In this document: positions 1-11,448 of the stretch, piece after piece
How the letters are laid out: every line of letters starts with the position of its first letter
How positions within the stretch are numbered: position 1 is the first letter of the stretch
Source of the DNA: Lonicera japonica
Taxonomy: Eukaryota; Streptophyta; Magnoliopsida; Dipsacales; Caprifoliaceae
DNA length: 64,000 nucleotides
NCBI GenBank assembly: GCA_021464415.1
Contig: CM038470.1
Span: forward strand, 23,461,601 to 23,525,600
Direction: 5' to 3'
Notes under the pieces: model-generated
The model's database searches: none
The model's input: only the letters and a program-made list of their open reading frames with translations
Told to the model about the DNA's origin: nothing
Made by a program: the position numbers and the translations under genes

Positions 1-2030
1 TTTGGACTTAAGTATTGGGTGATTTTAAATCAATCCACAAGATTTGGAAGTTTATCCACATTTGAGTTAATCCACATTTTTTTTGTTTCAATTATCCACT
101 TGTTGGATAAACTTACAAAAAGTAAAAAAAATTAGATTTGTAACCTTTTTTTAAAAAAATATGATATTAACAAATATAATTTTATAAAATTCCCTCATTT
201 TTTTTATATTAAAACCTAATTAACTCCATTTTTGAGTTGATGCGCTTGTATAATTCTTCCATTAATTAACCACAAGAGAACTCTTGAAGTTTCATGGTTG
301 GTGATGCCACCAGCAATGGCAATGGCCAATGGTGAAGAGAGAAAAGAAGTGGGATTGCCTCGAGTTGGGCATAGATATGTTGTATCAATTTCCAAATCTT
401 TCTTTTCGGAATCAATTTTTTGGAACTTGAATCTAAATGTACATCAACACCTTGCAATTCAACACCCATAATTTTCTTTTATCTGCTACCAGGGAACCAC
501 TTTAAGATCTTTCCCATGCATGGTGGTCTAATTAGGGTTGCTAAAATTGATGTTCTGGGCTTCGTCGTTCAAGAGTTTTTCTCCATACAAGAATTATTAT
601 GTTGCTGATTTTATTATTTTCTGAAAAAATTCAAAAGTTCAGATTGTAATGATATAAGAAAATACCCAAGGCCCTTTCCTTAAAAACACACAAAGCCCAT
701 TGTCTTCAAAAAAAAGAAAAGAAAATGGAACAAAAAGCTTGAACTAATTCCAAAAGAGAGGAACGCAATTGAGTACGTGTATATATATTATGTATGTAAC
801 CTAGAAGATGAGGTTATTATGGGACTTTTGGGTATTAATAATTATTAATAGTAATAAAGTTTTCGGTGGATTAACTTAAATTGTAATTATGTCAAAAATA
901 AATATATAATAGTCAATTATTTATTTTTTAGGGTGAATAGACTGAAAGATTTAGTGGATAAGTATAAAATCATCCTTAAGTGTACGTATTCCTTTTTATT
1001 GTCTTTCTTATTTCTTATTCTAAAGGTTAGATTAAAATGAAGTTTGCTTTTGCATCTAAAATCTTAATTTATTTTTCTAAATGATTAAATGCTATAAAAA
1101 CTTTTTCCCGTTAGCCATCCATATATTACATTGTCTAATCTGTATTAAGAAAATAGATTAATCAAGAATTACCATACCCATGCATTAATTGTGCAACTGT
1201 GACACGTATTTTAGTATTAAATAATGTGCGTTCGTGTAAAAGTAAAATTCAAATTTGATGACAAAGGCCGAAATGTTTGGTCCTCCATAAAGACTATATA
1301 TATTTTGATTATTTTCTAGGCTACCCACGTGAGCAGAGTCAGAAATTTAGTTAACTGAAGGAGGGAAAAATTAATATTATTACTATTTTTTCTTGAACTT
1401 AGAGAGGGGGTTGACAATTGCCCCTGATCCCCACCACTTCCCTTCACTCCTGGCTATTCATATTGTCATATTAGTATTAATTTTATCAAAATATATTCGA
1501 AAAGTTATAATATAAACTTTTAAAATTACATATTGCACGCTTTTACGATAAACATAATTACTTTAATACTATTATAACTTATTTTCTATAGCCCCAAAAA
1601 AAAACAAGGAAAAAAAAATCCATGTGCTCTCATTAAATTCCCCGCTAACTGCCTCTCTCTACATTTTCTCTTTCAGACACACATGAATATTAGAGGAAAT
1701 AGGCAAAACCAGATCAGCTACTACTATTCTTTCTTTTCTTCGCTTTAAATTCGTACAAATAGCTTTAAACTAATCTTTATGGGTATTTCACATTTCTATC
1801 ATTTTCTTGATTCTTTATAATAATAATTTCTTTTTAGTTAGTGCTTTAAGATTTAAAAATATATTTATATATCATTATTTAATGTAAGAATTTGTTTCTG
1901 ATAGCAACAAATTGGTTGGGAAAAGAGAAGGTAGAAGAAGGAAGAGGAAATCTTTGTACTCTCTAATTTATTGCCGTCCAAATTGTTGGACTTGGAAAAG
2001 CAATTTCTTCTGCTTCTTTTTTTTTGTGTG
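1..2030. other. AT-rich upstream region, no gene recognised
   Basis: AT-rich DNA upstream of the HOTHEAD-like gene. The stretch around 270-610 is somewhat richer in GC and has short open frames on both strands (60-67 codons), but none resembles a protein I recognise and they overlap each other in antisense. Nothing with terminal repeats or RNA structure was found. The last few hundred bases presumably hold the promoter of the downstream gene. Confidence 0.5.
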
Positions 2031-2040
2031 TGTGTGTGAT

Positions 2041-2052
2041 ATATATATAAAA
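2041..2052 (+). promoter_or_regulatory. Probable TATA box of the HOTHEAD-like gene
   Basis: TATATATAAAAGG-like tract about 150 bases before the start codon, followed within 30-60 bases by an A/C-rich leader (ACTCACACACTAACAC) typical of a plant 5' UTR. Position and sequence fit a core promoter. (TA)n tracts are common in this window, so this is an inference. Confidence 0.45.
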
Positions 2053-2198
2053 GGAAGACTCATTTTGCTTTTGCTTTATAAAAACTCACACACTAACACT
2101 ACTATATATATATTCAAAGGGATCGTTTGCGTTTTATTTTTACTTTTTTTGTTTTTGTACGATAAAATAAATAAATCTTGAGGTTTCTCTCTCACGTG

Positions 2199-5100
2199 AT
2201 GGGTTTTGGCTGGTGGAGATTGATTGGGGCTTCCATTCTCTTCTTCTTTCATGGCTTTTGCCTGTCTCAACAAGGTACCATTACTCTCTCTCTCTCTCTC
2301 TCTCTAAAAAAAATTTTATTTTATTTTTCAGATAAATTAATTTTGAATTTGAATACCATGCACGAGAGAAAGGCATTTTGGAATTGCAATTACAAATTAG
2401 CTGATTTTTTAATATATATATATATATATATTAATTATTTATTTGTTGCATGTCTTGTTTTCACTTCTATGGCTGCTTTCTCATGTTTTTCCTCATATAT
2501 TTCTCTTCCCCCTCTTTGGTCTTTTATCTCTCTTCATGTTATTTTGAAACTATAAAAGTCGAGCACCAAAATAAAATAATATATATATATATATATAGAA
2601 GCCAACATCACATTCTCTTGTTTATGTTAATTTGAGACTATTATAGTTTGGGTCAAAGCTTATATCGAAACTAACTTCAGTACTTAATTATTTGGCCTTT
2701 TGTATTTTTACTTAATTTTTGGTTGACCAATTTTTCAAAGAAATGTAACAGTTCTGTCAACATGGGCCGGAATATTACATAAATTATATAATTCCATGCA
2801 TTTGTATATTCTTTTCACAAGTTTAACACAACAATCTAAAAAGTAACAACAGATTTGGCTTCCCTCCGATACATTTTTCATCTAATTTCGTTTAATGAAA
2901 TTTAGTTGAAAATTTAAATGGATGAATTTTTTCACAAAACTTGATTTATTCATTGTAGAAATAATTTCCACCAAATTTTGTGAAAAAATTATCTGTTTAA
3001 GCCTCCAACTAAATTCCAGTGGACGAAATTAGATAGAAGTTATAATGGAGAAGAGTTAAGTCCAATAACCACGTACGTACTTAATAAAATTATTCTGGTA
3101 CAAATTTTGAATGTCAAAGTATAAATGAGCCCTATGATTTTTTATTTTTTTTCTTTTGTCAGAAAGTAAAATATTTATCTAAGTAACAAACCTTTGAATC
3201 CATAATCCTTGCAGGTAAGGTAGTGCATTGTGGGGTTGATGACAGCAAATTAAGGGTGTCGTAATTTTGTCTTTTTCATTTTAAATTTCTGAAACCTAAA
3301 TTTGCAATTATGTTTTAATATAATTATTGAGTTATAGAATAATTAAACAAAGTCTTAACCTACATTAAACATGATACAAATTATAGTTTTTCTTAAATAA
3401 CTATTATTTACTCATATTTCTTTAATTAACTTTGACGCACTTGCCCTTAGTTAAAATTGAACAAATGACAGATAATTATTATTATAGTAAAAGAAATTAT
3501 TGAGTGATGGGTTTCTATCAGATGGGTTAAGACTGATGATCCACATACGGCATAATCATATTTCGGAAAAAAAATTGATGGGGATAAAATTGGATGAGGT
3601 CATGAGGTCATAATAGTAAAACAACACGTGACCATTTTTATCTATTTAAATCAAATGAAAAAAATGAAAAAAAAATTAATTTTAGGTGAGAGTCGACACG
3701 TCTTGTTTTATTATTAGAAACCTCATGACCCCATCCAATTTTACTCCCATAAAAAATGGACTCTCATATTTGTATCAGATGTGGATCATCGTTATGCATT
3801 TAATAAGTGCACCCGCCCTTAGTTTGAATTTAATGTTTGTCCAACTAACCTCTCATTGGAAACAATCAATTAATTCTTCAAACTTCCACTCTAACTGAAA
3901 GCTCGCATCCCCTATCTCTAATTTTCACATAAATACCCCAATTAATTAGGGATAATGGGAAAATTTTATTATCATATCTTTACGAAAGGTTCAAGATAAG
4001 ATATTTTAATATGATAAGTATATATTTTATTGTCATAAATAATAAGTATAAAATTAGAATTAATTGCATGAGATTTGACATATATATACTAATATGAAAA
4101 TATATGTATATATATTGTAGATACATATTGTTTTACCTTGACTTGTTTCCTAATTTGTTAATTACATTTTTATTTATCTTGATTAGATTCATTGAGTAAC
4201 ACCAAATTTTTTTTTATACAAAATTATGAATTTTTTTTTGAAAATTTGGTAACAAAATTTTAGTACAAGTTTCACTGCAAACTTGAAATGAAATTTACAA
4301 AATTTCACAACTTTCAAAAAAAACAAAAAAATATGTCATAATTTAGAAGTTCACAACAAGTTTTTCAAAAATGTTGTAGTGAAATTTACAAATTTAACAG
4401 CAAAAATATGAATTTTTGTGAAAATTACCAATTTAACTGAAAAAATATGAATATATGAAAAATAGTGTAGCCAATTGTTTCTAATTTGTATTTCTATATA
4501 TCTTAATTATAAATTTATAGATTTTAAAGTATTCTAAAAAAGATTTGTTTGTAGTATTCTAAGTAAGTTTTTTCTTGTCAAATAAGAGAGTAATAAATGT
4601 TACCTTAATTATTGGATTTCAAATTTTTTTAAATTAAAAATAATGTTAATTAAACGTGCATTTTTGTCTATAGCAATATAAATTTGACAAGAAAGGAGTT
4701 TTGATTGAAAATATTTGTACCATGTCATTATATATTGTCTAAATCCAAGCATATATACTAAGGATTTATCACATAATGGCCCAATAAATTAACTAAAAAT
4801 AGAAAAACAATTTTTTTCTCATACCAATTAATTTTATTTGATTTTATATATATAATGTTTATATCAAGAGTTTGATTTCACTTTTAGGACATAATTAATA
4901 AATCAAAGTTTGCATGGTATGCATTTATTGAATGTCATGTTACCAAATATAAATTGTTTCTAATATAAATAAAATGTACGTTTTATGATTGTTTATAGGG
5001 ATGGTAGCGGGTCGGGCTGGCCAAACCCGAACCCAACCTACATATAAACCCGGCCAACCCAAACACGATTCAGTGCAGATTTTATTTTTTAAAACCCGAA

Positions 5101-8100
5101 CCCACCTCGAAATTGTATATGCATAAATCCACACCCACCTTGCCCCCCCCCCCCCCCCCCCCAAAAAAAAAAACCTGCCCCAATTCATGGTAATCAAACT
5201 ATAATATAAGGGTATTTAAAGAAGAAAATGCTATATTTGAGACGTGACGGGTCAAACTTAACGGGTTAATTTTGTAAAAATTCGAACCCATATCGAGTTT
5301 TTATTCTAAAATCCGAACCCACTCTAATTAATGTTAAAAAAACTCTTCCCGAACCCACCCCATTCAAATTGAGTCAAATCAAGTACCCACCGAATTGAAT
5401 TTTATTACCATCCATATTTGTTTAGCCGGTAATGTTGATATGTGAAAAATTAACTACACTTTTGACGAGCAAACACGCTGTTTAACGTACTGCAGTAGCC
5501 AAACAACAAACCCACCATCTTCCATTTATCTTGTGCATCATGCCCTGGCATTTACCCATAATGGACCATAATTTTAATTAAATAAATTGATCAGTATATC
5601 ATTATTTATTTACTTTCACTCTACACAAACAAACATGTATATGTAATCAAACAAAATATTAATCATATCTTTATTTTTTCATGTGTGCAGTTACCACACA
5701 AACCAAATACACTATTTTTTCTAATTTTTTTTGTAAACCAATTTCTTTCACATAATATACAAATAATCATTAGTATAACATTAATCTTTACTCTAAGGCT
5801 ACGTTTGATTGTAAAGATAGAAAAGGAAATTAAATTTAATTAGTTTGTGAGGAAATATAAAATATAAGATGAGAGATGTTACTCCTTTTATGAGTAAATA
5901 TTCTTCATTATTCTATATATTTTGTGGAAAAAAATTTCTCACCACCAAATAAAGAAATTTTTTTCATAGAAAAACTTAAAATCAAAAGGATATCATCTAT
6001 ATCACTCAACTTATTTTCTATATTTTTACCTAAATTAACTCAATTAATTTTTATTTTTCACTTTGCAATTTATTTATTTTTCTCACCGCCAAATAATTAA
6101 AAGTCACAGTTTACTAATTAAATAAATTTTCTCTCCCCAGAACCCAACTATAGTTTTGTGCACCATGCAACCACAGCACCAAACATATCCTACTACGATT
6201 ACATAATTGTGGGAGGTGGCACTGCTGGCTGCCCGTTAGCTGCCACGCTCTCCCAGAATGCTAGTGTACTCCTCCTCGAGCGTGGCGGCTCCCCCTACGG
6301 AAATCCCAACATAACCGAAATGTCGGCTTTTGGTGCCGCTCTATCTGACCTATCCAACACCTCCCCGTCCCAGCGTTTTATCTCTGAGGACGGGGTCATA
6401 AACGCCCGGGCCCGCGTATTAGGCGGCGCTAGCTGTTTGAACGCGGGCTTCTACACGCGGGCTGCCACCGCGTATGTGGCGGACGTAGGGTGGGAACAGC
6501 GGCTGGTCAACGCGTCATATGATTGGGTGGAAAAAGTGGTGGCTTTTCAGCCCCCAATTAAACAGTGGCAGTCAGCTGTGAGAGATGGTTTGGTGGAGGT
6601 GGGTGTACTGCCTAACAATGGGTTCACTTATGATCATTTGCTTGGGACCAAAGTTGGTGGGACCATATTTGATGCGGAGGGGAAAAGGCACACTGCTGCT
6701 GATTTGTTAAAGTACGCCAATCCTAGAGGGCTTACGGTTCTCCTTAATGCCCCTGTTCACAAGATTTTGTTCAGAACTAAAGGTACGTTACTTTTTAATT
6801 TTTTGTTTTCAGAAAATGTGTTATTGATAGATTGTACATTTAATTATTTATACTGAATGAATTAACGGGCTTGTACATTCTCTTAAATTTATCGGTTGTA
6901 CATTTATTTGTTCATTTCGAAAAATTTATAATTAATCTCTCAGTGCGCCTAATTGGTGAAATCGGTAATAATGTCTTTCTTACTTAAATTCTTTTTATCA
7001 CAATTAATAGCCCTAGTATAATGAATATAAAATTATATATAAGTTGGTTCTTTGTCTAAGTTCTTGTGTTTTCATTATATATAGTATATGTTATAGATAA
7101 ATTTTAATAATTGTTTATTATTTTGGCAATAGTTATATTTGTTCGGGCGATAAATACACTTGTATAAACTATGTAGAATATGGTAATTGTATAAGGAAAA
7201 TGTCAATATTGATTTGTGTGTAGGTAGACCAAGGCCAAAAGCCCACGGAGTGCTCTTTAGAGATGCATCAGGTATCAAGCACAGGGCATACCTAAACAGA
7301 GGGTCCAAAAATGAAATAATCATATCTTCTGGAGCCCTAGGAAGCCCACAACTCTTGATGTTGAGTGGTGTGGGCCCGGCGGCCCACCTTCGGGCCCACA
7401 ATATCACGGTGGTGTATGACCAGCCGGCGGTCGGTCAAGGCATGTCCGATAACCCCATGAATGCTATCTTTGTACCATCACCGGTACCAGTCGAGGTTTC
7501 CCTGATCCAAGTTGTTGGTATCACTAACTTCGGTAGCTACATTGAGGCCGCTAGCGGTGAGAATTTTGCTGGTCAAGGTTCAGCCAGTAATGACCTTGGG
7601 ATGTTCTCTCCTAAGGTAACTTGTTTTAATAAAATATTACGGTTGTGTGCACATGCATAACTAGGAGAAATACATGCAATAGATCTTTTAATTATTTATT
7701 TATTTGTGACTTACCTCTCTAGCTTATTCAAACTAAAATGATAATCTTTCACAATATCCTTCTTGTTAGTTTTAATTTTCCTTTAATCCCATAAATTTGT
7801 TCATGTTTTCAGATCGGCCAACTCTCAACAGTCCCACCGAAGCAAAGAACACCGGAAGCCCTAGCCAAAGCCATTGAAGCCATGCAAGCGCTGGACGAAA
7901 GAGCATTCACCGGCGGTTTCATCCTCGAGAAGATCATGGGCCCTCTCTCCACTGGCCACCTCGAGCTCCAAACCAGAAGCCCTAACGACAACCCCTCAGT
8001 CACTTTCAACTACTTCAAAGAGCCGGAGGACTTACGGAGATGCGTCGAGGGCATTGGCATTATAGAAAACGTAATCGAGTCAAAGGCGTTCGCAAAGTTC

Positions 8101-8765
8101 AAATTCGATTACCTGACTCTCCCCACACTGCTGAACATGACAGCCAACTCTCCGGTCAACCTGCTACCTAAGCACGAGAACTCGTCCAAGTCGTTGGAAC
8201 AGTTTTGTAAGGACACTGTGATGACCATATGGCATTACCATGGGGGCTGCCATGTTGGTAGGGTGGTTGACCATGATTATAAGGTGCTTGGTGTTGATGC
8301 TCTTAGGGTTATTGATGGTTCAACATTTAATTACTCCCCTGGCACTAATCCTCAAGCCACTGTTATGATGCTTGGCAGGTAAGTAATTAATTTAATTAAC
8401 TTATATATATATACACACATAGGAGATTTGGTATGGGCCATTCCGTACATGGATCCGCCTTTAGCGATAAATTTTTGTCGCTGAAAAACATATCCCCGTG
8501 TTTTGATGACAAATATTTGACATTAAAAGCCGCTCCGTACCAGATTCACTATGTATACATTGGAGAAGTTAATTCCTTAAATTTTACAAATACAAAGTGT
8601 CTTAACTAAAATTTAGTTTGATAAAATATAGATTAACTAGCTAATATATTAAATTTAATTGGTTTTTTTTTTCCCAAAATAATGATTAAGCTATTGGCTA
8701 TTTTGGCTTTTTGATGCAGGTACATGGGAGTTAGGATACTGAATGAGAGACTTGCAAAATATTGA
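2199..8765 (+). CDS. HOTHEAD-like GMC oxidoreductase (FAD), 5 exons
   Basis: Exons: 2199-2274, 6141-6782, 7224-7615, 7813-8378, 8720-8765. All junctions are GT/AG and keep frame, giving 573 aa, the usual length of the plant HOTHEAD/mandelonitrile-lyase branch. Exon 1 encodes a hydrophobic secretion signal (about residues 1-24), so the protein likely enters the secretory pathway. An FAD-binding GxGxxG lies at residues 50-55 (VGGGTAGCPLAATL), ARARVLGG near 115-121, and the second GMC signature SSGALGSPQLLMLSG at 274-288. C-terminal TIWHYHGGC has the likely catalytic His511 or His513, and GTNPQAT contains Asn549. Family members oxidise long-chain omega-hydroxy fatty acids for cuticle formation (HOTHEAD) or cleave mandelonitrile; the substrate here cannot be decided. 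The start is fixed by the signal peptide and by the phase of intron 1, which is 3866 bp and carries transposons. Confidence 0.93.
2285..2306. repeat. (CT)n microsatellite in intron 1
   Basis: An uninterrupted CT dinucleotide run starts about 10 bases inside intron 1 of the HOTHEAD-like gene. Short (TA)n runs follow near 2413-2431 and 2580-2597. These are length-variable simple repeats. Confidence 0.8.
2882..3051. repeat. Foldback (MITE-like) inverted repeat in intron 1
   Basis: The left arm, from CTAATTTCG at 2882 to about 2943, is the imperfect reverse complement of the right arm, about 2991 to CGAAATTAG at 3051. The arms are about 60 bp and the loop about 45 bp. Size and symmetry fit a decayed miniature inverted-repeat transposable element. 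No clear target-site duplication was seen. Confidence 0.5.
3535..3790. repeat. Foldback inverted repeat in intron 1
   Basis: GATGATCCACAT at 3535 and its complement ATGTGGATCATC at 3779 bracket longer imperfect complementary arms; for example, TGAGGTCATGAGGT near 3594 faces AAACCTCATGACC at 3718. The structure is MITE-like with a loop of about 100 bp. The superfamily is not assigned. Confidence 0.5.
4996..5416. mobile_element. Non-autonomous hAT-type element in intron 1
   Basis: Terminal repeats TAGGGATGGTA (left) and, at the right end, the complement of TATGGATGGTAA, flanked by near-identical 8-bp duplications (ATTGTTTA at 4988-4995 and TTTGTTTA at 5417-5424). The 8-bp duplication and the TAGGGRTGG-type end fit hAT. 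The 421-bp interior has repeated AACCCGAACCCAC-like motifs and a 20-C run (5143-5162) followed by A's. There is no transposase. Confidence 0.72.
5143..5162. repeat. Poly-C tract
   Basis: Twenty consecutive C residues followed by eleven A residues inside the intronic hAT element. Homopolymers of this length are prone to sequencing error and true length variation. A second 18-C run lies at 25729-25746. Confidence 0.9.
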
Positions 8766-9390
8766 ATGGAAAATGAGAATTATGTATGTGAAAGTGAAAG
8801 GCTTTAATTTACTTCTGTTTTAGAGGGAGAATTATGATAATCGGCATCTATATATTGCTGAGTTTAATTGTCCAAAGTAACTAATGTTGTTGAAGAATTT
8901 GGATTTTGTGAAAGTTCTTTTCAATATTTTCCTGATCTTACTGAATTTTAAATTATGAACTGTGCAAAAGAGGCAGTGTTATAATCTCTAATAATTGCAC
9001 CGATAGCCCAAACCACGGATTCACCTACTAATAATCTGGCCTAATTAAGAATCTACTTATCTATTAGGCAAGTCCTGGTTCCCAATCTTCCTCGTTCTTT
9101 TTCCTAATTCTAATATGAAAAAAAAGAAAAAAAAATCTTTGTTTTGTGAAATATGCAATCTTATATCTCAAGGATATTCTAACTATTTACTCAACAGTGT
9201 TTACAATAATATACACTATGTAATAGTGCCATTAGTTGATTCTTTGTCCATATTTTACTTGAGCTTAGATAAAAAATTGAATTACTTTTTGGAATTTGTG
9301 ACATTTTTACATTTGGGCCAAGCCCAAATTCGGGGGAATGGAGTATCTCCCCGTCTGCCACCGTTTTGATTTATCAACAAATAATAATAA
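8766..9390. other. 3' flank of the HOTHEAD-like gene
   Basis: AT-rich sequence following the stop codon. The first 200 bases should hold the 3' UTR and polyadenylation signals, but no single AATAAA site stands out. An open frame at 9115-9369 begins in an A-rich run and resembles no protein I recognise. Confidence 0.4.
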
Positions 9391-9544
9391 TAGGAGAAAT
9401 AATATTAATACTCTACAAAAAAAACTCTAATATTATAAAATTATTTTTAATGATATTTATGTAATTTTTTTGAGACACTTTTTATGTCACTAAAATGATT
9501 TTGGAGTGTTAGAATACTTTGCGGAATGCTAATATCATTCTCCT
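9391..9544. mobile_element. Short MITE, about 154 bp
   Basis: TAGGAGAAATAATATTAATA at 9391 is mirrored by the complement of AATGCTAATATCATTCTCCT ending at 9543. The interior is AT-rich with complementary halves. A half copy of the same sequence (ATAATATTAACACTCTA followed by AAAATTATTTTTAATGA) occurs at about 37300-37360, indicating a dispersed family. Confidence 0.55.
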
Positions 9545-10152
9545 ACTACTACTACCAATAATAATAATAATAAAAAAATTAGTCAATATTTTTTCTGTTG
9601 GTCACAGTTTTAATTTATATTATACATGTATGCAAAAATCTAGTTTGATATAATTGATAAAAGAAAATTTGATCTTTGAGATATTTCTTGGCACCTTTTA
9701 GATTGGGGGGCCTTGGGCAACGGTGGGTCGCCTTAGGCCCACGTTCAACCTTACAAATGTGCATCAAACGTTACATACTAAATGGGTTGATAAGTAATGA
9801 AATACATGGATTAAATAGTTTATTTATGTCCGTAACAAATTATTTAAATTATAAAATATAACCAACTAAATAATTAGACTTGTTAACCGGAGCATCGGTT
9901 GGTTTCGTGTTGAATTTTACCGAGTTCAGGAAAAAAAACTATTAAATACGTACACAACTTATTAATAAAATGGGTGAAAACATCATACACAAACATGACG
10001 ACGACACCCAATTCACATGTTAAGCTAACAGTTGATTTATTTAAACCCAATTACTCGACACAAATTGACTTGTAAACAACAAAAAAGTATGATTCAAAAT
10101 AGTTCTTAACAGGTCTTAACGAGTCTAACATGTCTTGTTCTTAACATGCGTT
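9545..10152. other. Degenerate repeat DNA
   Basis: No gene is recognised. The stretch 9880-10150 contains runs such as TTAACAGGTCTTAACGAGTCTAACATG. Similar text resumes after the hAT insertion (10704-10900), so the hAT element landed in an older repeat. Confidence 0.4.
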
Positions 10153-10160
10153 AACATGTT

Positions 10161-10695
10161 CAGTGGCGTAGCCACACTGTGGCGAGGTGGTGCGGGTGCA
10201 CTCCCGACGATTTTGATAATTTTTTTAAAAATATATATATATATAATTTTTTTTAAAAATAATATAAAGATTTATATGTATAAATTTATAGTTGAGAGCT
10301 AGTATAGAATTTGAAGAAATAAAAGTGGAGGGCTATTTGGAAAATTGAAATACACTTAAGTGAAGAGGGAGTTCCGAGTCTCTCCCCCCTTTCTTTTTCC
10401 ATTCTCTTCTCTCCTGTTCTCTTATTTTTGCAAGTGTTCAAAGTATCAAACTTTTTCCATTTCACTCCACGTCTTCGCTGCACCGAGCCACGATCTCCCC
10501 TCCGGCTTTCCTTGATTGGTGACCCCGTCCGGCTGTCCAAAGCACCGTGGGCCACGCACACGAAACGGAAAAGGTTTCAATCTAGGGTTATTCTTATTAT
10601 TATGTTGACAAGAAATTTAAAGTTTGTGTTTGTTTGTATATGTATAAAAAATATATTTGCGCACCCCCGGCTGAAAATTTCTGGCTACGCCACTG
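10161..10695. mobile_element. Non-autonomous hAT element, 535 bp, exact 8-bp TSD
   Basis: Exact 14-bp terminal inverted repeats (CAGTGGCGTAGCCA) with identical 8-bp target duplications AACATGTT at 10153-10160 and 10696-10703, the hallmark of hAT transposition. The interior lacks a transposase. A markedly more GC-rich segment (about 10450-10570) lies between AT-rich arms and has open frames of about 91 codons on both strands. This may be captured host sequence, but I recognise no protein in it. Confidence 0.9.
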
Positions 10696-10901
10696 AACAT
10701 GTTTGACTAATAAACTCGAACACGATTCGTAAGCAAACTATGGATTTTCAGGTTCCCCAATAGTAACTCAGTTCCAATAGGGGGTACACTCATTAACTAA
10801 TGATTTTGTGTTAAGTCATATTGAGGTATCGTGTTGTATCTGACTTTGCCAAGTTGCATTTGAAATCATTAATACATAAATGAAAGGAAGGATATGACAT
10901 A

Positions 10902-10909
10902 GGATATAC
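10902..10909 (+). promoter_or_regulatory. P1BS (PHR1-binding) motif upstream of MIR399
   Basis: GGATATAC matches the GNATATNC consensus of the PHR1 phosphate-starvation factor. It lies about 440 bases before the miR399 hairpin. The motif alone is common; its weight comes from the position and from a second copy at 11057. Confidence 0.5.
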
Positions 10910-11056
10910 CTCTCGCACAGCAAGCAAAAACTGAAAAGTTGCGAGAATCTCTTCTAAACTTTCTTTTCTTTCCCTCGCCATCTAAAAGAAGCTTTTCTGA
11001 CTGCCATGGGAATTTGTAAAAAGCAAACTAAAAAAAGAAAAAGAATATCAACATAA

Positions 11057-11064
11057 GGATATCC
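11057..11064 (+). promoter_or_regulatory. P1BS (PHR1-binding) motif upstream of MIR399
   Basis: GGATATCC is a perfect, palindromic match to GNATATNC, about 60 bases upstream of the TATA-rich tract and about 285 bases before the miR399 hairpin. Known MIR399 promoters are induced by PHR1 through such boxes under phosphate starvation. Confidence 0.6.
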
Positions 11065-11118
11065 AATGGCATAACTTCTATGCCATATCGAATGTCTTCA
11101 ACCCCTTTATTCAATTGC

Positions 11119-11150
11119 CGTATATATATATACATATATATGTATATATG
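11119..11150 (+). promoter_or_regulatory. TATA-rich core promoter of MIR399 (inferred)
   Basis: Alternating TA tract (GTATATATATACATATATAT and onward) about 200 bases before the hairpin. This distance is usual between a plant pri-miRNA start site and its foldback. It could also be only a simple repeat. Confidence 0.4.
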
Positions 11151-11340
11151 CGCAATCCTCAGAGTTTCAAGGGAAGAATTGAAGACGGGTTGGTAGAGTA
11201 GGCTCTAGTCCGGTCTAATAAAAAAATACTCGTTAGTTTTTACATTATAGAATATATATATAATTAACCTATCCCGGCCAGTGCTGCTTCAACTCATCTG
11301 CCTCTCGAATCCTAAGTCCGCCCTCTGTTTAGATTAAAAT

Positions 11341-11448
11341 AAGCGAAGAAATTGAAGGGCATCTCTCCTGTTGGCAGATGATCAAATCTCAACTACCTTT
11401 TGAGTTTATTCCGCCAAAGGAGAGTTGCCCTTCGACTGCTTCAGCTTT
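11341..11448 (+). ncRNA. MIR399: MIR399 precursor hairpin
   Basis: The 3' arm at 11412-11432 contains GCCAAAGGAGAGTTGCCC, the miR399 core; the 21-mer begins with C and ends TT. The 5' arm at 11354-11377 (GAAGGGCATCTCTCC, then TGTTGGCAG) is its complement apart from one A/A-type mismatch, one bulged G and one mismatch near the miRNA 5' end, and corresponds to miR399*. Pairing extends outward (AAGC and GAAG at 11341-11348 with CTTCAGCTT at 11439-11447) and the loop is about 34 bases. miR399 represses PHO2, a ubiquitin-conjugating enzyme, to raise phosphate uptake. The two P1BS boxes upstream fit phosphate-starvation control. The C at position 1 is less usual than the canonical U, so the exact 5' end needs small-RNA data. 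Confidence 0.93.

Noticed and set aside
50..110. Several TTATCCACA-like words resembling bacterial DnaA boxes
   Set aside because: The window is plant nuclear DNA with spliced genes; these are chance AT-rich words.
266..608. Overlapping sense and antisense open frames near the left edge
   Set aside because: Both are about 60-67 codons, mutually antisense and without motifs; no transcript signal visible.
4940..5197. Minus-strand frame with poly-Gly run
   Set aside because: It is the translation of the poly-C tract inside a hAT element.
10286..10706. Two 91-92-codon frames inside the 535-bp hAT element as genes
   Set aside because: They overlap on opposite strands and span element termini or AT-rich arms; no family resemblance. 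At most captured fragments.
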